Shown here: positions 42,140 through 51,322 of the stretch, in pieces | Layout: the number at the start of each line of letters is the position of its first letter | How positions within the stretch are numbered: the first letter of the stretch is position 1 | Origin: Pirellulaceae bacterium | Lineage (GTDB): Bacteria > Planctomycetota > Planctomycetia > Pirellulales > Pirellulaceae | NCBI GenBank assembly: GCA_023382975.1 | Contig: JAHDXO010000024.1 | Span: 1 to 64,000, forward strand | DNA length: 64,000 bases | Reading direction: 5' to 3' | The notes under the pieces: generated by a model | What the model was told of the DNA's origin: nothing | The model's input: only the letters and a program-made list of their open reading frames with translations | The model's database searches: none | Position numbers and translations under genes: made by a program

Positions 42140-43147
42140 ATGGAGGGGCAAGTGAACCGATTGACGACTTTTCTGTTCGGCATCGTCGTTGCCGCGGTCG
42201 GCTGGTTCGTCCTGGAAAACGGCGGACTAGACGGCCTGAAGGATTTTCGGGTCACGTCGGGCGACGAATCGCTCACCCCGACCCGAGCGGACGGCAACCG
42301 TGCTTCGACCGCGGGCCCGCCCGTTCAAACGGGCGAGACGATCCGGATCGCTTCGTTCAACATCCAGGTCTTCGGCACGACCAAGTCGAAGAAGCCGCAG
42401 GTGATGGATATCCTGGCCCGCATTGTGCGGGAGTTCGATATCGTGGCGATCCAGGAGATCCGGGCGATCGACCAGGACATCATTCCGAACTTCGTGGAAC
42501 TGATCAACACCACCGGCCGCTACTACGACTACGTCATCGGTCCGCGAATCGGCCGGACCAACAGCAAAGAACAATACGCCTTTGTCTTCGATTCGACGAC
42601 TGTCGAGGTCGACCGGTCCCAATTGTACACGGTCGCCGATCCGGACGATCTGCTGCACCGCGAGCCGCTGGTCGCTTGGTTCCGCGTCCGCGGCCCGCCG
42701 CCGGACAAGGCGTTCACCTTTACCCTGGTGAACATCCACACGGACCCGGACGAGACGAGACAGGAATTGGACGCGCTGGCTGACGTGTATCGAGTGGTGC
42801 GAGACGACGGCCGCCAGGAAGACGACGTGATCATCCTGGGCGACCTGAACGTCGACGACCGCAACCTCGGACGCCTCGGGGCGATCCCCGGCATCATGTG
42901 GGTCATCTCCGGAACCCCCACGAACACCAGCGGCACGGCCCAGTACGACAACCTCGTCTTCCACGGTACCGCCACGCGCGAATTCACGGGCCGCGGCGGC
43001 GTGTTCGATTTCCTGCGGAAATACAACCTGACGATGGAAGAGGCGATCGAAGTCTCCGACCATCTCCCGGTCTGGGCCGAATTCAGTGTCTACGAAGGCG
43101 GACAACCGGGACGGATCGCCGCCACCCCCGGCCCCAGCCCGCGCTGA
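42140..43147 (+). CDS. endonuclease/exonuclease/phosphatase (EEP) family protein, membrane-anchored
   Basis: 335 aa with one N-terminal membrane helix (LTTFLFGIVVAAVGWFVL). The EEP/DNase I-like motifs are complete: IASFNIQVFG, VAIQEIRAID (metal-binding Glu), VNIHTDPDETRQEL, ILGDLNVDD (catalytic Asp and Asn) and EVSDHLPVWAEF (catalytic Asp-His). It is likely an extracytoplasmic nuclease or phosphoesterase for nutrient use or defence. A GTG at 42152 is an alternative start. It is followed by an inverted-repeat hairpin element. Confidence 0.9.
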   Translation: MEGQVNRLTTFLFGIVVAAVGWFVLENGGLDGLKDFRVTSGDESLTPTRADGNRASTAGPPVQTGETIRIASFNIQVFGTTKSKKPQVMDILARIVREFDIVAIQEIRAIDQDIIPNFVELINTTGRYYDYVIGPRIGRTNSKEQYAFVFDSTTVEVDRSQLYTVADPDDLLHREPLVAWFRVRGPPPDKAFTFTLVNIHTDPDETRQELDALADVYRVVRDDGRQEDDVIILGDLNVDDRNLGRLGAIPGIMWVISGTPTNTSGTAQYDNLVFHGTATREFTGRGGVFDFLRKYNLTMEEAIEVSDHLPVWAEFSVYEGGQPGRIAATPGPSPR

Positions 43148-43197
43148 ATGGCTTGCGCGACACGTAGCCGAATTCGTTAGAATTCGGAGGCGCCCGC

Positions 43198-43298
43198 GCT
43201 GAAGTGTACGCTTCAGCGTGTCTTGTTGGAGTTCACGCTTCAGCGTGTTTATTCTCTGCCGCGGCACGCTGAAGCGTGAACTCCAGCAAGGACGCTCC
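43198..43298. repeat. hairpin repeat with CTTCAGCGTG core
   Basis: Two 26-base arms, 43222-43247 and 43265-43290, are inverted complements with one mismatch (core TTCACGCTTCAGCGTG). A smaller palindrome, CGCTGAAG to CTTCAGCG, precedes them. It may act as a bidirectional terminator between the EEP gene and sucD. Similar cores are widespread in planctomycete genomes (memory-based). Confidence 0.6.
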
Positions 43299-43312
43299 CG
43301 CCATCGTTCGGT

Positions 43313-44188
43313 TCAACCGCGGCCCAGGGCCCGCTGCACGGCGGCGCCCATGTCGGCGGGGCTCTCGGCCACTTCGATGTTGGCTCGCCGCAGCGCGGCG
43401 ATCTTCTCTTCGGCCGTACCTTTGCCCCCCGAGATGATCGCGCCGGCGTGCCCCATCCGCTTGCCGGGCGGCGCCGTGCGGCCGGCGATAAACGCGGCGA
43501 CCGGCTTCGTCACGTGCTGTTCGACGTAAGCCGCCGCTTCCTCTTCGGCCGTTCCGCCGATCTCGCCGATCATCAGGATGGCTTCGGTCTCGTCGTCCGC
43601 CTCGAACAACTTCAGCAGATCGATGAACGAAGTTCCGACGATCGGATCGCCGCCCAGCCCGACACAGGTCGTCTGGCCGAGTCCCAGGTTGGTCGTCTGC
43701 CAAACGGCTTCGTAGGTCAGTGTGCCGCTGCGGCTCATCACGCCCACGCGGCCCCGCTGGTGGATGTAGCCCGGCATGATGCCGATCTTGCACTCGCCGG
43801 CCGTGATCACGCCCGGGCAGTTGGGTCCGATCAGGGTGGCGCTGGAGCGGCGGACCAAGTCGTAGACGCGGACCATGTCCAGCACGGGCACGCCTTCGGT
43901 GATGGCGACGATCACTTCGATCCCCGCGTCCAAGGCTTCCAGGATAGCGTCGGCGGTAAAGGCGGCTGGCACGTAGATCATCGTCGCGTTGGCGCCGGTC
44001 TTCTCGACCGCTTCGGCGACCGTGTCGAACACCGGCACGCCCTCGACCGTCCCACCGCCCTTGCCGGGCGTAACGCCGCCGACTACCAGCGTGCCATAGG
44101 CCAGACAGTGCTTGGTGTGGAACGCGCCGGCTTTGCCCGTGATCCCTTGGCAGATCACCCGAGTGTCTTTGTTGACCAGGATGCTCAT
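43313..44188 (-). CDS. sucD: succinyl-CoA ligase alpha subunit
   Basis: 291 aa, the usual length. The CoA-binding Rossmann domain (VICQGITGKAGAFHTKHCLA) and the ligase domain are clear. The active-site histidine is in KRMGHAGAIISGGKGTAEEK near residue 247. ATLIGPNCPGVITAGECKIG is the family signature. Together with SucC it converts succinyl-CoA, phosphate and NDP to succinate, CoA and NTP in the TCA cycle, in the cytoplasm. sucC lies directly upstream, 45 bp away. Confidence 0.97.
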   Translation of the reverse strand: MSILVNKDTRVICQGITGKAGAFHTKHCLAYGTLVVGGVTPGKGGGTVEGVPVFDTVAEAVEKTGANATMIYVPAAFTADAILEALDAGIEVIVAITEGVPVLDMVRVYDLVRRSSATLIGPNCPGVITAGECKIGIMPGYIHQRGRVGVMSRSGTLTYEAVWQTTNLGLGQTTCVGLGGDPIVGTSFIDLLKLFEADDETEAILMIGEIGGTAEEEAAAYVEQHVTKPVAAFIAGRTAPPGKRMGHAGAIISGGKGTAEEKIAALRRANIEVAESPADMGAAVQRALGRG

Positions 44189-44232
44189 CGTTGGTTCTCG
44201 ATCGACTGAGTGGGGTTGACGGTTGGCTGGAT

Positions 44233-45420
44233 TCAGGCCGCGGCCGCCGCGACGACTTTCTTCGCGGCTTCGGTCAGGCCGTCGGCCGTGATGATATCGA
44301 CGCCGCTGGCTTGCAGGATGTGGCGTCCCTCTTCGACTTCGGTGCCTTCCAGACGGACGACCAGCGGGACGTTGAACCCCACGGTCTTGTAAGCTTCGAG
44401 GATCGCGTTCGCGATGGTGGTGCAGCGCATGATGCCGCCGAAGATGTTGACCAGCACGGCCTTGACGTTCGGGTCGCTCAGCAGAATACGAAAGGCTTCG
44501 GTCACTTGGTCCGTGTCGGCCCCGCCGCCGACATCCAGGAAGTTGGCCGGCTGGCCTCCGTGCAGTTTGATCAAATCCATCGTGCTCATCGCCAACCCGG
44601 CCCCGTTGACCAGGCAGCCGATGTTGCCGTCCAGTTTCACGTAGCTCAGCCCGGCGTTACCCGCGCGGACTTCGGCGGGCTCTTCCTCGGCCAAGTCGCG
44701 GAATTCGGCCAGATCCTTGTGCCGGAACAAGGCGTTGTCATCGAAGTTGATCTTGGCATCCAAGGCGACCATTTCGCCGCCGCCGGTGATCACCAGCGGG
44801 TTGATTTCCGCCAGACTGCAATCGTAGCGGACAAAGGCTCGGCACATCGCTTTCATGAAAGCGGTCGCGTGCCGGGCCGCGGGACCGTCGATCTTGAGCC
44901 GCTGGCAGAGCTTGCGGACTTGAAAATCCTGCAACCCGGCGAGCGGATCGAAATGCTCCTTGAGAATCAGCTCGGGCGTCTCGGCCGCGACCTTCTCGAT
45001 TTCCACGCCTCCTTCGGTGGACATCATCAGCACCGGCATGGCCGCCGCGCGGTCGATCACGATGCCCAGGTACAATTCGCGGGCGATGTCGCAGCCCTCC
45101 TCGACCAGCACCTGCCGCACCGTCTGGCCTTCGGGGCCGGTTTGAATCGTGACCAGTCGGTTGCCGAGCATCTTGCCAGCCGCCTCGGCCGCGGCCTCGG
45201 CGCTGCGGACCAATTGGACGCCACGTTGGTCGGGATGCCCGATCATCGTGCCCTTGCCGCGACCGCCGGCATGGATCTGGGCCTTGACGACCGAGACGGG
45301 GCTGCCCAACTCGCGGAAAGCCGCCGCGGCCTCCTCGGCCGTCTTGACGACCATCCCGCGCAGGACCGGCACTCCCGCCTGGCGCAGAATCTGTTTCGCC
45401 TGAAATTCGTGGATTTTCAT
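44233..45420 (-). CDS. sucC: succinyl-CoA ligase beta subunit
   Basis: 395 aa. The ATP-grasp N-terminus is MKIHEFQAKQILRQAGVPVL. VKAQIHAGGRGKGTMIGHPD is the nucleotide-binding region, INPLVITGGGEMVALDAKIN carries metal ligands, and FGGIMRCTTIANAILEAYKT is the SucC signature near the C-terminus. Nucleotide preference (ATP or GTP) is not decided by sequence. It forms an operon with sucD. Confidence 0.97.
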   Translation of the reverse strand: MKIHEFQAKQILRQAGVPVLRGMVVKTAEEAAAAFRELGSPVSVVKAQIHAGGRGKGTMIGHPDQRGVQLVRSAEAAAEAAGKMLGNRLVTIQTGPEGQTVRQVLVEEGCDIARELYLGIVIDRAAAMPVLMMSTEGGVEIEKVAAETPELILKEHFDPLAGLQDFQVRKLCQRLKIDGPAARHATAFMKAMCRAFVRYDCSLAEINPLVITGGGEMVALDAKINFDDNALFRHKDLAEFRDLAEEEPAEVRAGNAGLSYVKLDGNIGCLVNGAGLAMSTMDLIKLHGGQPANFLDVGGGADTDQVTEAFRILLSDPNVKAVLVNIFGGIMRCTTIANAILEAYKTVGFNVPLVVRLEGTEVEEGRHILQASGVDIITADGLTEAAKKVVAAAAA

Positions 45421-45614
45421 CGGTTTGTACCTATTTCGAACCAGTGCAAGGCATCTTCCAAGCAGGTGACAAGATTACCTGAATTCCGGCCGTCAGCAAG
45501 ACGGGGCGCGGCCGGCGGGGTATTTCACCATGGCTGCGAAAGAACGCAAAGAACACAGAAGAAGGCGTCGCTGTTTCTTGTGTCCCTTGCGCCCTTTTGT
45601 GGCAATTCCGGCGT
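45421..45614. other. intergenic region upstream of sucC with repeat-like segment
   Basis: About 190 bp. It contains GAAAGAACGCAAAGAACACA, a purine-rich sequence of a type often found in intergenic repeats of environmental bacteria. Since both flanking genes are minus strand, the sucCD promoter must lie here. Confidence 0.4.
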
Positions 45615-46481
45615 TCAACCGCCCACGGCCTGTTTCAGGAAGCCGTCCATGATCCACGCGGGCAGATTGCCCGCGCCCCAGAAGGCCAGTCGCGTGCGGA
45701 GTCCGACGGGATAGTGGGCCCGCGGCCAACGGGCGGTCAGCGCGTGCCGTACGGCGCGAACGACGCAACGGACCGGCATCCCGGTTCTGCCCATCTTGAG
45801 GCCCCCGGCGCGAACGCCCTCCATCTGCTTCAGGTACATCGCGGCCGTCGCCGCCTCGGTTTGATTTCCCAACTCCAATACCGACTGGTCCAATTTATTC
45901 CAGATCGGCGTGTCCACGTTGTCCGGTTCGACGATCGACACGCGCATCCGCCACGGACGCAACTCCACCCGCCAAGCGTCCGCCATCGCCTCCAGCGCGT
46001 GCTTCGACGCGGCGTAGGCGCCGTACTGAGGCGGCGCGATCCGCCCGCTGATCGATCCCATCAGTACCAAACGCCCCGTCGCGCGGCGGAGCATCGGCAG
46101 CAACGCCCGTGTCACGGCGTGCGTCCCCAACACGTTGACCTCCAACTGACGACGAAATGCCTCGGTGGGCAACAGTTCCAACGGCCCCGGCACGACGATC
46201 CCGGCATTGTTTACCAACCCGTCCAGCCCCGCGGCGCCCAAGGCGGCGTCCAGTTGCTCCGCGACCGTGGCGATGGCCGCGCCGTCGGTCACATCCACCA
46301 GGACCGGCTGTACGCGGCCCGCCGTTCCGTCGGCGATCCGCCGACTGTCGTCCTCGTTGCGCACTCCGGCAAAGACACGCCAGCCGCGATGGGCCAAGTC
46401 CAAGGCGCAGGCATAGCCGATGCCCGTCGAACAGCCGGTGATCAAGACAGCCGGTTCCTTGCGGTTCGCGCGATGGTTCAT
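45615..46481 (-). CDS. short-chain dehydrogenase/reductase
   Basis: 288 aa classical SDR. The NAD(P)-binding motif is VLITGCSTGIGYACA (TGxxxGIG), the NNAG motif is GLVNNAGIVVPG, and the catalytic triad is S-x12-Y-x3-K in GSISGRIAPPQYGAYAASKH. Similarity is to the classical subfamily with retinol- or 17-beta-type substrate. The start overlaps the sulfotransferase stop by four bases (46478-46481), so the two genes are translated together. Confidence 0.93.
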   Translation of the reverse strand: MNHRANRKEPAVLITGCSTGIGYACALDLAHRGWRVFAGVRNEDDSRRIADGTAGRVQPVLVDVTDGAAIATVAEQLDAALGAAGLDGLVNNAGIVVPGPLELLPTEAFRRQLEVNVLGTHAVTRALLPMLRRATGRLVLMGSISGRIAPPQYGAYAASKHALEAMADAWRVELRPWRMRVSIVEPDNVDTPIWNKLDQSVLELGNQTEAATAAMYLKQMEGVRAGGLKMGRTGMPVRCVVRAVRHALTARWPRAHYPVGLRTRLAFWGAGNLPAWIMDGFLKQAVGG

Positions 46482-47638
46482 GTTCCGTCCGTGTTGTAGC
46501 GGTATTTTTCAAGGTAACCCGACCACCGCGCCGCAATCTGCGCGCGCTGGGCTTCGGGCAAGACGTAGCGGTTGCGCTGGTAGCCGGCCGTCCGCGCGGC
46601 GTACGCTTCCCAGCCGGGACGAGCCGCTTCGATCCCCCCCAGATTCAATTGCTCGTACACGCGCTGCATCTGACGCACGGGATCGAGTACCAAATCCTCG
46701 TAGCGGATTTCGCAGAAGCGGCCGGGTGGAATCAGCGACACGTCCTCCTCGAAGACGCGGTACATGTGGCAGAAGGTGTCCAGTACGTACTGCTCCAAGC
46801 CCTCGAAGCGAGGCACCTGGACGCCGTGGTAACGGTACATCTTCTGCCAGGTGTGGACCGTCGACGGAAAGATGTCGAACGGATTGCGCGCGATATGCAC
46901 GAACCGGGCTTGGGGAAAAGCCTCCAACAGCGCCCGCACGCGGAACGTGTGCAACGGATTCTTCAGCACGATCCGCTGCGGGTGGCGCACCGTCAAGGAC
47001 TTCAGGAACCACGTCAGGCAGCGCTGCCAATGCTGCCGCTGGGCGGGCGTCAAGTCGCGCAGATCGAGATACTCGGGATCTTGCGCGGGCCGGTTCGGAA
47101 ACATGATCGTCAGGTAAGGGGAAGGGACGCCCATGTTGCACAGCGCCCACTCGTCCTCCTGCGGCAGATCCCAACCGACGGCCATGTTGTCCATCGGTCG
47201 CTGCCGCGGCAAGAGGAACGTCAACAACCGTTTCATCACCGCTTCGGTCAGCAAGAAATGGTTGGGTCCGAAACAGCAGTACGTGTTCGGGCACGTGTGC
47301 TGCGGATCATGGACCAGCAACTCGTGCAGCAGCGTCGTCCCCGACCGCCAGTGCCCGAGCACGAATAGAGGATCGTCGACCAGTTCCGTGCGGGCGATGC
47401 GGCGCCCGTACACCGCCTGTTGGACCAGCGACATCGCCGAATTGAAAGGCCCCAGGCCGCTGAGGATCATGGCCATCGGAATCCGCGAAGGCGACACGGC
47501 GCAGCGGTTGCGGACCAGCACGCGGAACCAACCGCTGGCGTTGATGCCCGCCCAGGCGCGCAGGTGCCAGAACCGGTCCGCCGCGCCGGTGGTCACCGTC
47601 CGATTTGGTTCGTCGCCCGTCCGTTGTGCCTCGTCCAA
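46478..47638 (-). CDS. sulfotransferase family protein
   Basis: 386 aa from TTG 47638, which has AAGGAG nine bases upstream. The 5'-phosphosulfate-binding loop is VLGHWRSGTTLLHELL near residue 95. The PAPS 3'-phosphate site is RFVHIARNPFDIFPSTVHTW near 245. FCEIRYEDLVLDPVRQMQRV completes the family pattern. It transfers sulfate from PAPS to a hydroxyl or amine acceptor. Coupled to the SDR, it may modify a lipid or envelope saccharide; the substrate is not inferable. Confidence 0.9.
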   Translation of the reverse strand: MDEAQRTGDEPNRTVTTGAADRFWHLRAWAGINASGWFRVLVRNRCAVSPSRIPMAMILSGLGPFNSAMSLVQQAVYGRRIARTELVDDPLFVLGHWRSGTTLLHELLVHDPQHTCPNTYCCFGPNHFLLTEAVMKRLLTFLLPRQRPMDNMAVGWDLPQEDEWALCNMGVPSPYLTIMFPNRPAQDPEYLDLRDLTPAQRQHWQRCLTWFLKSLTVRHPQRIVLKNPLHTFRVRALLEAFPQARFVHIARNPFDIFPSTVHTWQKMYRYHGVQVPRFEGLEQYVLDTFCHMYRVFEEDVSLIPPGRFCEIRYEDLVLDPVRQMQRVYEQLNLGGIEAARPGWEAYAARTAGYQRNRYVLPEAQRAQIAARWSGYLEKYRYNTDGT

Positions 47639-47766
47639 TGCTGGCTCTCCTTCGCACCGCGTGTGTTCGCCTAGTCCTACACGCTGGGGCCCGTTTTGGC
47701 AAGACGACAAATCTGCCTCGCGCCCCCGGCGGCCGGAACCAGCCGCCCGGGTGACGCGCTGATACA

Positions 47767-48129
47767 ATGCACCGGGACGAACGCGACTGCGAAACGCTGA
47801 ACGATGTCTCCGGGATCGAGCCGATGCTGTGCGAATTGTGCCAAGTCGAAGACGCCTACAACTTTCACCACTTCATTCCGCGGACCCTGCATTCGAACAA
47901 GTGGTTCAAACGCCGCTACACGCGTCAGGAAATGCAGGCCGGGATCGAAGTCTGCAAATCCTGCCACGCCGCCATCCACGATCTGGTTCCCGAGGAAAAG
48001 GAACTGGGTAGAAACTACAACACGCGCGACAAGTTGCTTGCCCACCCGGAGATCGGCAAGTTCGTGCTCTGGAAACAAAGGCGAACGGCACCGGCCCCGA
48101 ACCGTTCGCCCGGCAAGGAATCATCTTGA
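47767..48129 (+). CDS. small HNH-type zinc protein
   Basis: 120 aa; start ATG 47767 or internal ATG 47824 (MLCELC). It has CELC, the HNH-like NFHHFIPRTLHSNKWFKRRY, and CKSCHAAIHDLVPEE giving a second zinc pair with a final His. This composition is the HNH nuclease fold, though the spacing is compact. It is divergent from the sulfotransferase across about 130 bp. Function unknown. Confidence 0.75.
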   Translation: MHRDERDCETLNDVSGIEPMLCELCQVEDAYNFHHFIPRTLHSNKWFKRRYTRQEMQAGIEVCKSCHAAIHDLVPEEKELGRNYNTRDKLLAHPEIGKFVLWKQRRTAPAPNRSPGKESS

Positions 48130-48221
48130 CCGGCACGGCCACCGGCGCCGAGTGATTTGGCTGGGGGCGGGCGGACGCGATGGCCGCGTCCGGGACGCGA
48201 AGGTACCGCGGCCTCGTTCCG

Positions 48222-48791
48222 CTATTTCCTTGCCAAGAGCAGGGGCAGCACGATATCGCTGGTGCAACACGGAATCCAGACCGCCAGGAACAGGAACAGG
48301 CCGGTCGCGGCGTACTCGGGAAGGCTCGGGGCGCGTCCCATCGCCATCGTCATGTGGAACAGCGACGCCCAGGTGCTCAGCAGCACGTGCCCGGCGTGCG
48401 GAAATTTGGTGTGCGGCCAGCGATAGCCGACCAGTATCCCGGCCAGTGCCAGCGGATTGACAAGCCACCACTTTTCGATGAACCCCAGATGGATGCCGCG
48501 GCCAGGCAGATCCAGCAGCGCCTCGCCAACGTACGGGATCACGCAGTCGCTGAGCGTCGCGATCCCGACCGAACCCGCGTACCCGACCGCCAGCGCGGCG
48601 AGCAGACTGCGGCGGCTGTGCCGGGTGTACATGGCCACCGTCACCAGCGCGCTGAGCAGCACGTGCAACGGATGCAGGCTCCAGAACAGTCCGGTCGAGA
48701 AACCCAACGGAACTTTCGCGACGACGAACACCACCAGGATCGCAATTCCCGTCAGCGTTCCGAAAAGGGTGAAAGGCACATGGGCGCTCAT
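48222..48791 (-). CDS. conserved polytopic membrane protein
   Basis: 189 aa from ATG 48791; in-frame ATG 48869 is an alternative. About five membrane helices are seen (FGTLTGIAILVVFVVA, LFWSLHPLHVLLSALVTVAM, LLAALAVGYAGSVGIATL, LVNPLALAGILVGY, AATGLFLFLAVWIPCC). Conserved His and Cys in the helices (LHPLHV, WIPCCTS) suggest metal or heme binding, but no family is recognised. It is followed on the same strand by nothing close; upstream lies a secreted protein. Confidence 0.75.
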   Translation of the reverse strand: MSAHVPFTLFGTLTGIAILVVFVVAKVPLGFSTGLFWSLHPLHVLLSALVTVAMYTRHSRRSLLAALAVGYAGSVGIATLSDCVIPYVGEALLDLPGRGIHLGFIEKWWLVNPLALAGILVGYRWPHTKFPHAGHVLLSTWASLFHMTMAMGRAPSLPEYAATGLFLFLAVWIPCCTSDIVLPLLLARK

Positions 48792-48921
48792 CTCCCGGCT
48801 GATGCTGGAACACGCGCCGCCAGCGTACCGATTCACGAGGGACTCGTTCCCTGGCTGGTGAGCACACATCGGTGATTCCCGATCCGTATGACGAAAGGGA
48901 GCGTCGTCGCGACCATCCAGC

Positions 48922-49710
48922 CTACTTCTTGAACAAATCGGGTGCAAGCAAGATATCGCCGAGGTCTCGGCCATCCGGCCTGATGTCCAGGTCGACTCGT
49001 CCTCGCCCCCATTGCACCGCCGTGCGGCCGATCGTCACTTCGCTGAGATATCCCGCTTGCTCGTGCCAGAACTGAAACGTCCATCGCCCCACGGGCAGAC
49101 GGGGAATCTCAAATTCCCCATGCTCGTTCGAAACGGCCATGTAGGGATGCGACTTGATCAGCAGCCAGCCCGATTCCCACGGATGGATTCCGCAACTGAC
49201 GCGGACGGGAAGCCGTTCCTCCGTCGCGTACTTCTGGCTCACCTGTGCTCCGATCGGCAAGGTGACGTTGATCGGCGGGTTGCTCAAGGTATCGATCTTG
49301 GCATTGTCGCCGATCGGGTTGAGATTGCGCAGCATCAGCGTTTGACTTGTCCGCAGCAGGCAGGCATGCGGTTCGAAGCGACAACCACTCGCATCCAAAG
49401 TGATCGCGGCATCCTCCGCGGCTTCGTATGAAGCGTGAACCGGCGGCTGCTTGTCGGTTCGCCCCACATACAGCCAGGCAATCACATTGGCCACGCCCTT
49501 GTTGACCGGGTGTACCACCAGATGCTCGTCGAGGATGGGTTTCTTGCCGCAGAAATCGAGGTCCGCGGTGATGGTCAGCGGTTTTCGTTCCGGCGGCGAA
49601 CCATCGTAAACGAATCGGCCTTTCAGATCTCCCCACTCGGCCGAGCGGGCGATCGATCCAACCAGGAACAACGATGCCAGCAAGACGCTGGTCAAGTGCC
49701 GTGTACGCAT
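48922..49710 (-). CDS. secreted cupredoxin-like / carboxypeptidase-regulatory-like protein
   Basis: 262 aa with signal peptide (HLTSVLLASLFLVGSIARSA). GRFVYDGSPPERKPLTITAD is a beta-sandwich regulatory-like strand pattern, RFEPHACLLRTSQTLMLRNL and VRVSCGIHPWESGWLLIKSH read like a copper-type cupredoxin site (Cys, His). The C-terminal part is a second beta domain (AVSNEHGEFEIPRLPVGRWT). ATG 49710 follows GGAGG. The role could be electron transfer or structural. Copper binding is inferred from the C-G-I-H-P segment. Confidence 0.75.
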   Translation of the reverse strand: MRTRHLTSVLLASLFLVGSIARSAEWGDLKGRFVYDGSPPERKPLTITADLDFCGKKPILDEHLVVHPVNKGVANVIAWLYVGRTDKQPPVHASYEAAEDAAITLDASGCRFEPHACLLRTSQTLMLRNLNPIGDNAKIDTLSNPPINVTLPIGAQVSQKYATEERLPVRVSCGIHPWESGWLLIKSHPYMAVSNEHGEFEIPRLPVGRWTFQFWHEQAGYLSEVTIGRTAVQWGRGRVDLDIRPDGRDLGDILLAPDLFKK

Positions 49711-49772
49711 CGACCTCAAGCCTCCTTCCCATGCAGAGAGCGGCGCAACGTTCCAGAACAGAATGCCCGCTC

Positions 49773-50243
49773 TCACGCGCCAAACCGCAATGCCGCTGGT
49801 CGCTCGATGAATTTCGCGCTCGCCGTCGCCATCACCTGCTCCTCTTGGACCAGTTCCGCCGCCATTTCGTGCAGGGGACGGAGCGTCGAGGCGATCCACG
49901 CCCGCACCCGGGCCGGACGCTTAGTGACGACCGGATGGCGGAAACGAACCTTCAACTCGGCCGTTACCGCAGCATGCCCGTGCGCGAACAGGCAATTGGT
50001 CATCGCGCCGTCCAGCAAGGCGCAAATGATCCCGCCGTGCAGCATATCCGGATAGCCTTCGAACACCGCATGGCACGGAAACGACGCCTCGACGGCTCCT
50101 CGCTCGTCCAAGCGGAACTCCAAAGCCAAACCGTGGCCGTTCGCCGCCCCGCAGACGAAGCAACCGGGATGGCTGCACCGCCGCAGGGACGAAAGGGATT
50201 CGCAGCCAGAGCCATGGCGGGCTTCGCCATTCAGTGATCGCAC
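49773..50243 (-). CDS. PaaI-like hotdog-fold thioesterase
   Basis: 156 aa. The hotdog motif GYPDMLHGGIICALLDGAMT holds the HGG loop and catalytic Asp region. CFVCGAANGHGLALEF precedes it, with an extra Cys pair (CFVC) that is typical of a planctomycete subgroup. It hydrolyses acyl-CoA thioesters, substrate unknown. Its start codon overlaps the 3' end of the NifX-like gene by 13 bp. Confidence 0.88.
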   Translation of the reverse strand: MRSLNGEARHGSGCESLSSLRRCSHPGCFVCGAANGHGLALEFRLDERGAVEASFPCHAVFEGYPDMLHGGIICALLDGAMTNCLFAHGHAAVTAELKVRFRHPVVTKRPARVRAWIASTLRPLHEMAAELVQEEQVMATASAKFIERPAALRFGA

Positions 50244-50569
50244 GGATTTTGTCCCGAGGTGAGAGAGCCGTCTAAGTACGCTTCGACCAACTCCGCAGGC
50301 GTTTCGGAATCGGCGCCGACCACGACTTGGATTCCCGCGTCGCCGAACAGTTGCTGAGCCCGTTGGCCCATGCCGCCCGCGATGACCACTTGGGCGCCCT
50401 GTTCGTGCAACCAGCGCGGCAAGACGCCCGGCTCGTGCGGAGGCGGCGTCAGGAACACGGCCGGTTTCGGCTGGCGCGTCGCTTCATCGATCTCGACCAA
50501 CGCAAACTGCTCGCAATGTCCGAAATGCGAGCAAAGACGTCCCGCCGATACGGGAATCGCGATTTTCAT
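50231..50569 (-). CDS. NifX/NifB-like (Fe-Mo cofactor) binding protein
   Basis: 112 aa from ATG 50569 behind AGGAGA. MKIAIPVSAGRLCSHFGHCE is the hallmark of the dinitrogenase iron-molybdenum cofactor biosynthesis family, followed by VVIAGGMGQRAQQLFGDAGI and VVVGADSETPAELVEAYLDG. The family binds iron-sulfur or metal clusters and occurs outside nitrogen fixation. No nif gene is seen. Its stop overlaps the thioesterase start. Confidence 0.9.
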   Translation of the reverse strand: MKIAIPVSAGRLCSHFGHCEQFALVEIDEATRQPKPAVFLTPPPHEPGVLPRWLHEQGAQVVIAGGMGQRAQQLFGDAGIQVVVGADSETPAELVEAYLDGSLTSGQNPCDH

Positions 50570-50926
50570 CGACTGTTCTCCTGGGAACGATTCGCTAGGG
50601 TTACGGATCACGGCCGAATTGTCCACACGCTTGGCAATGTGATCCTTGGGATAACTGTCGGCAGACTGCTATGCATCGCGCGTGCCAAAACAACGTTCGC
50701 TGCGACGGATGCCGAAAGATCCACCTGCCAAGCCCTGCGTCCGGTGATTCGCGAAGTCCAGTACCGCAAAATGCCACGCTGGACGGGTTCCCGGAGTCTT
50801 GCAGATTACCACGCGGGACCGCGTTGGCTTCGACGGTGCCCCGAAAAACCCCCTGGCGGTCGCCGATTTCGGTCAGCATTCGCAAGGTGTCTCGATTTGG
50901 CCCGATACGTGCAAGACAACCGCCGT
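50570..50926. other. divergent promoter region between the two NifX-like genes
   Basis: About 357 bp, no gene and no strong hairpin seen. It separates two divergent members of the same cofactor-binding family, so a shared regulatory site is possible. Confidence 0.45.
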
Positions 50927-51322
50927 ATGAAGATCGCAATCCCTCACTGGCAGTCATGTGTATCGCCCGTGTGCGACGAGGCGCGGCACTTCCTGGTGGT
51001 CGACCTGCGGGACAACCAGGAAGTTGGCCGCAGCGAGTTGGAACTGACCCTGCCCGGAACCGATTTGGTCGGGCGGGCGGATCGACTCCGCAGTTCGGGC
51101 GTCGAAGCAGTGCTCTGCGGAGCCGTTTCGCAGACCCTGGAAACGATCCTGCAGGGCCTTGGCATCAAGGTCATGGCCCATGTTTGCGGCAGTGTAGAAG
51201 ACGTCTTGCAGGCGTACCGCACGGGAGAACTCGACCAGGATTGCTTCATCCTGCCAGGCTGTGCCCGACGCAGACGTCGCCGCCATCGCGACGGACGATG
51301 CCAACGGGATTCGCGTTCCTGA
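50927..51322 (+). CDS. NifX/NifB-like protein, second copy, basic tail
   Basis: 131 aa. MKIAIPHWQSCVSPVCDEAR opens the same family, with AVLCGAVSQTLETILQGLGI and HVCGSVEDVLQAYRTGELDQ as in the neighbour at 50231-50569. The C-terminus is strongly basic (RRRRRHRDGR), unlike the other copy, and resembles a nucleic-acid-binding tail or a frameshift artefact. It has no strong Shine-Dalgarno. Confidence 0.8.
   Translation: MKIAIPHWQSCVSPVCDEARHFLVVDLRDNQEVGRSELELTLPGTDLVGRADRLRSSGVEAVLCGAVSQTLETILQGLGIKVMAHVCGSVEDVLQAYRTGELDQDCFILPGCARRRRRRHRDGRCQRDSRS

Noticed and set aside
50231..51322. A nitrogenase cofactor operon
   Set aside because: Only NifX/NifB-like small proteins are present and no nifH, nifD, nifK, nifE or nifN genes were found.
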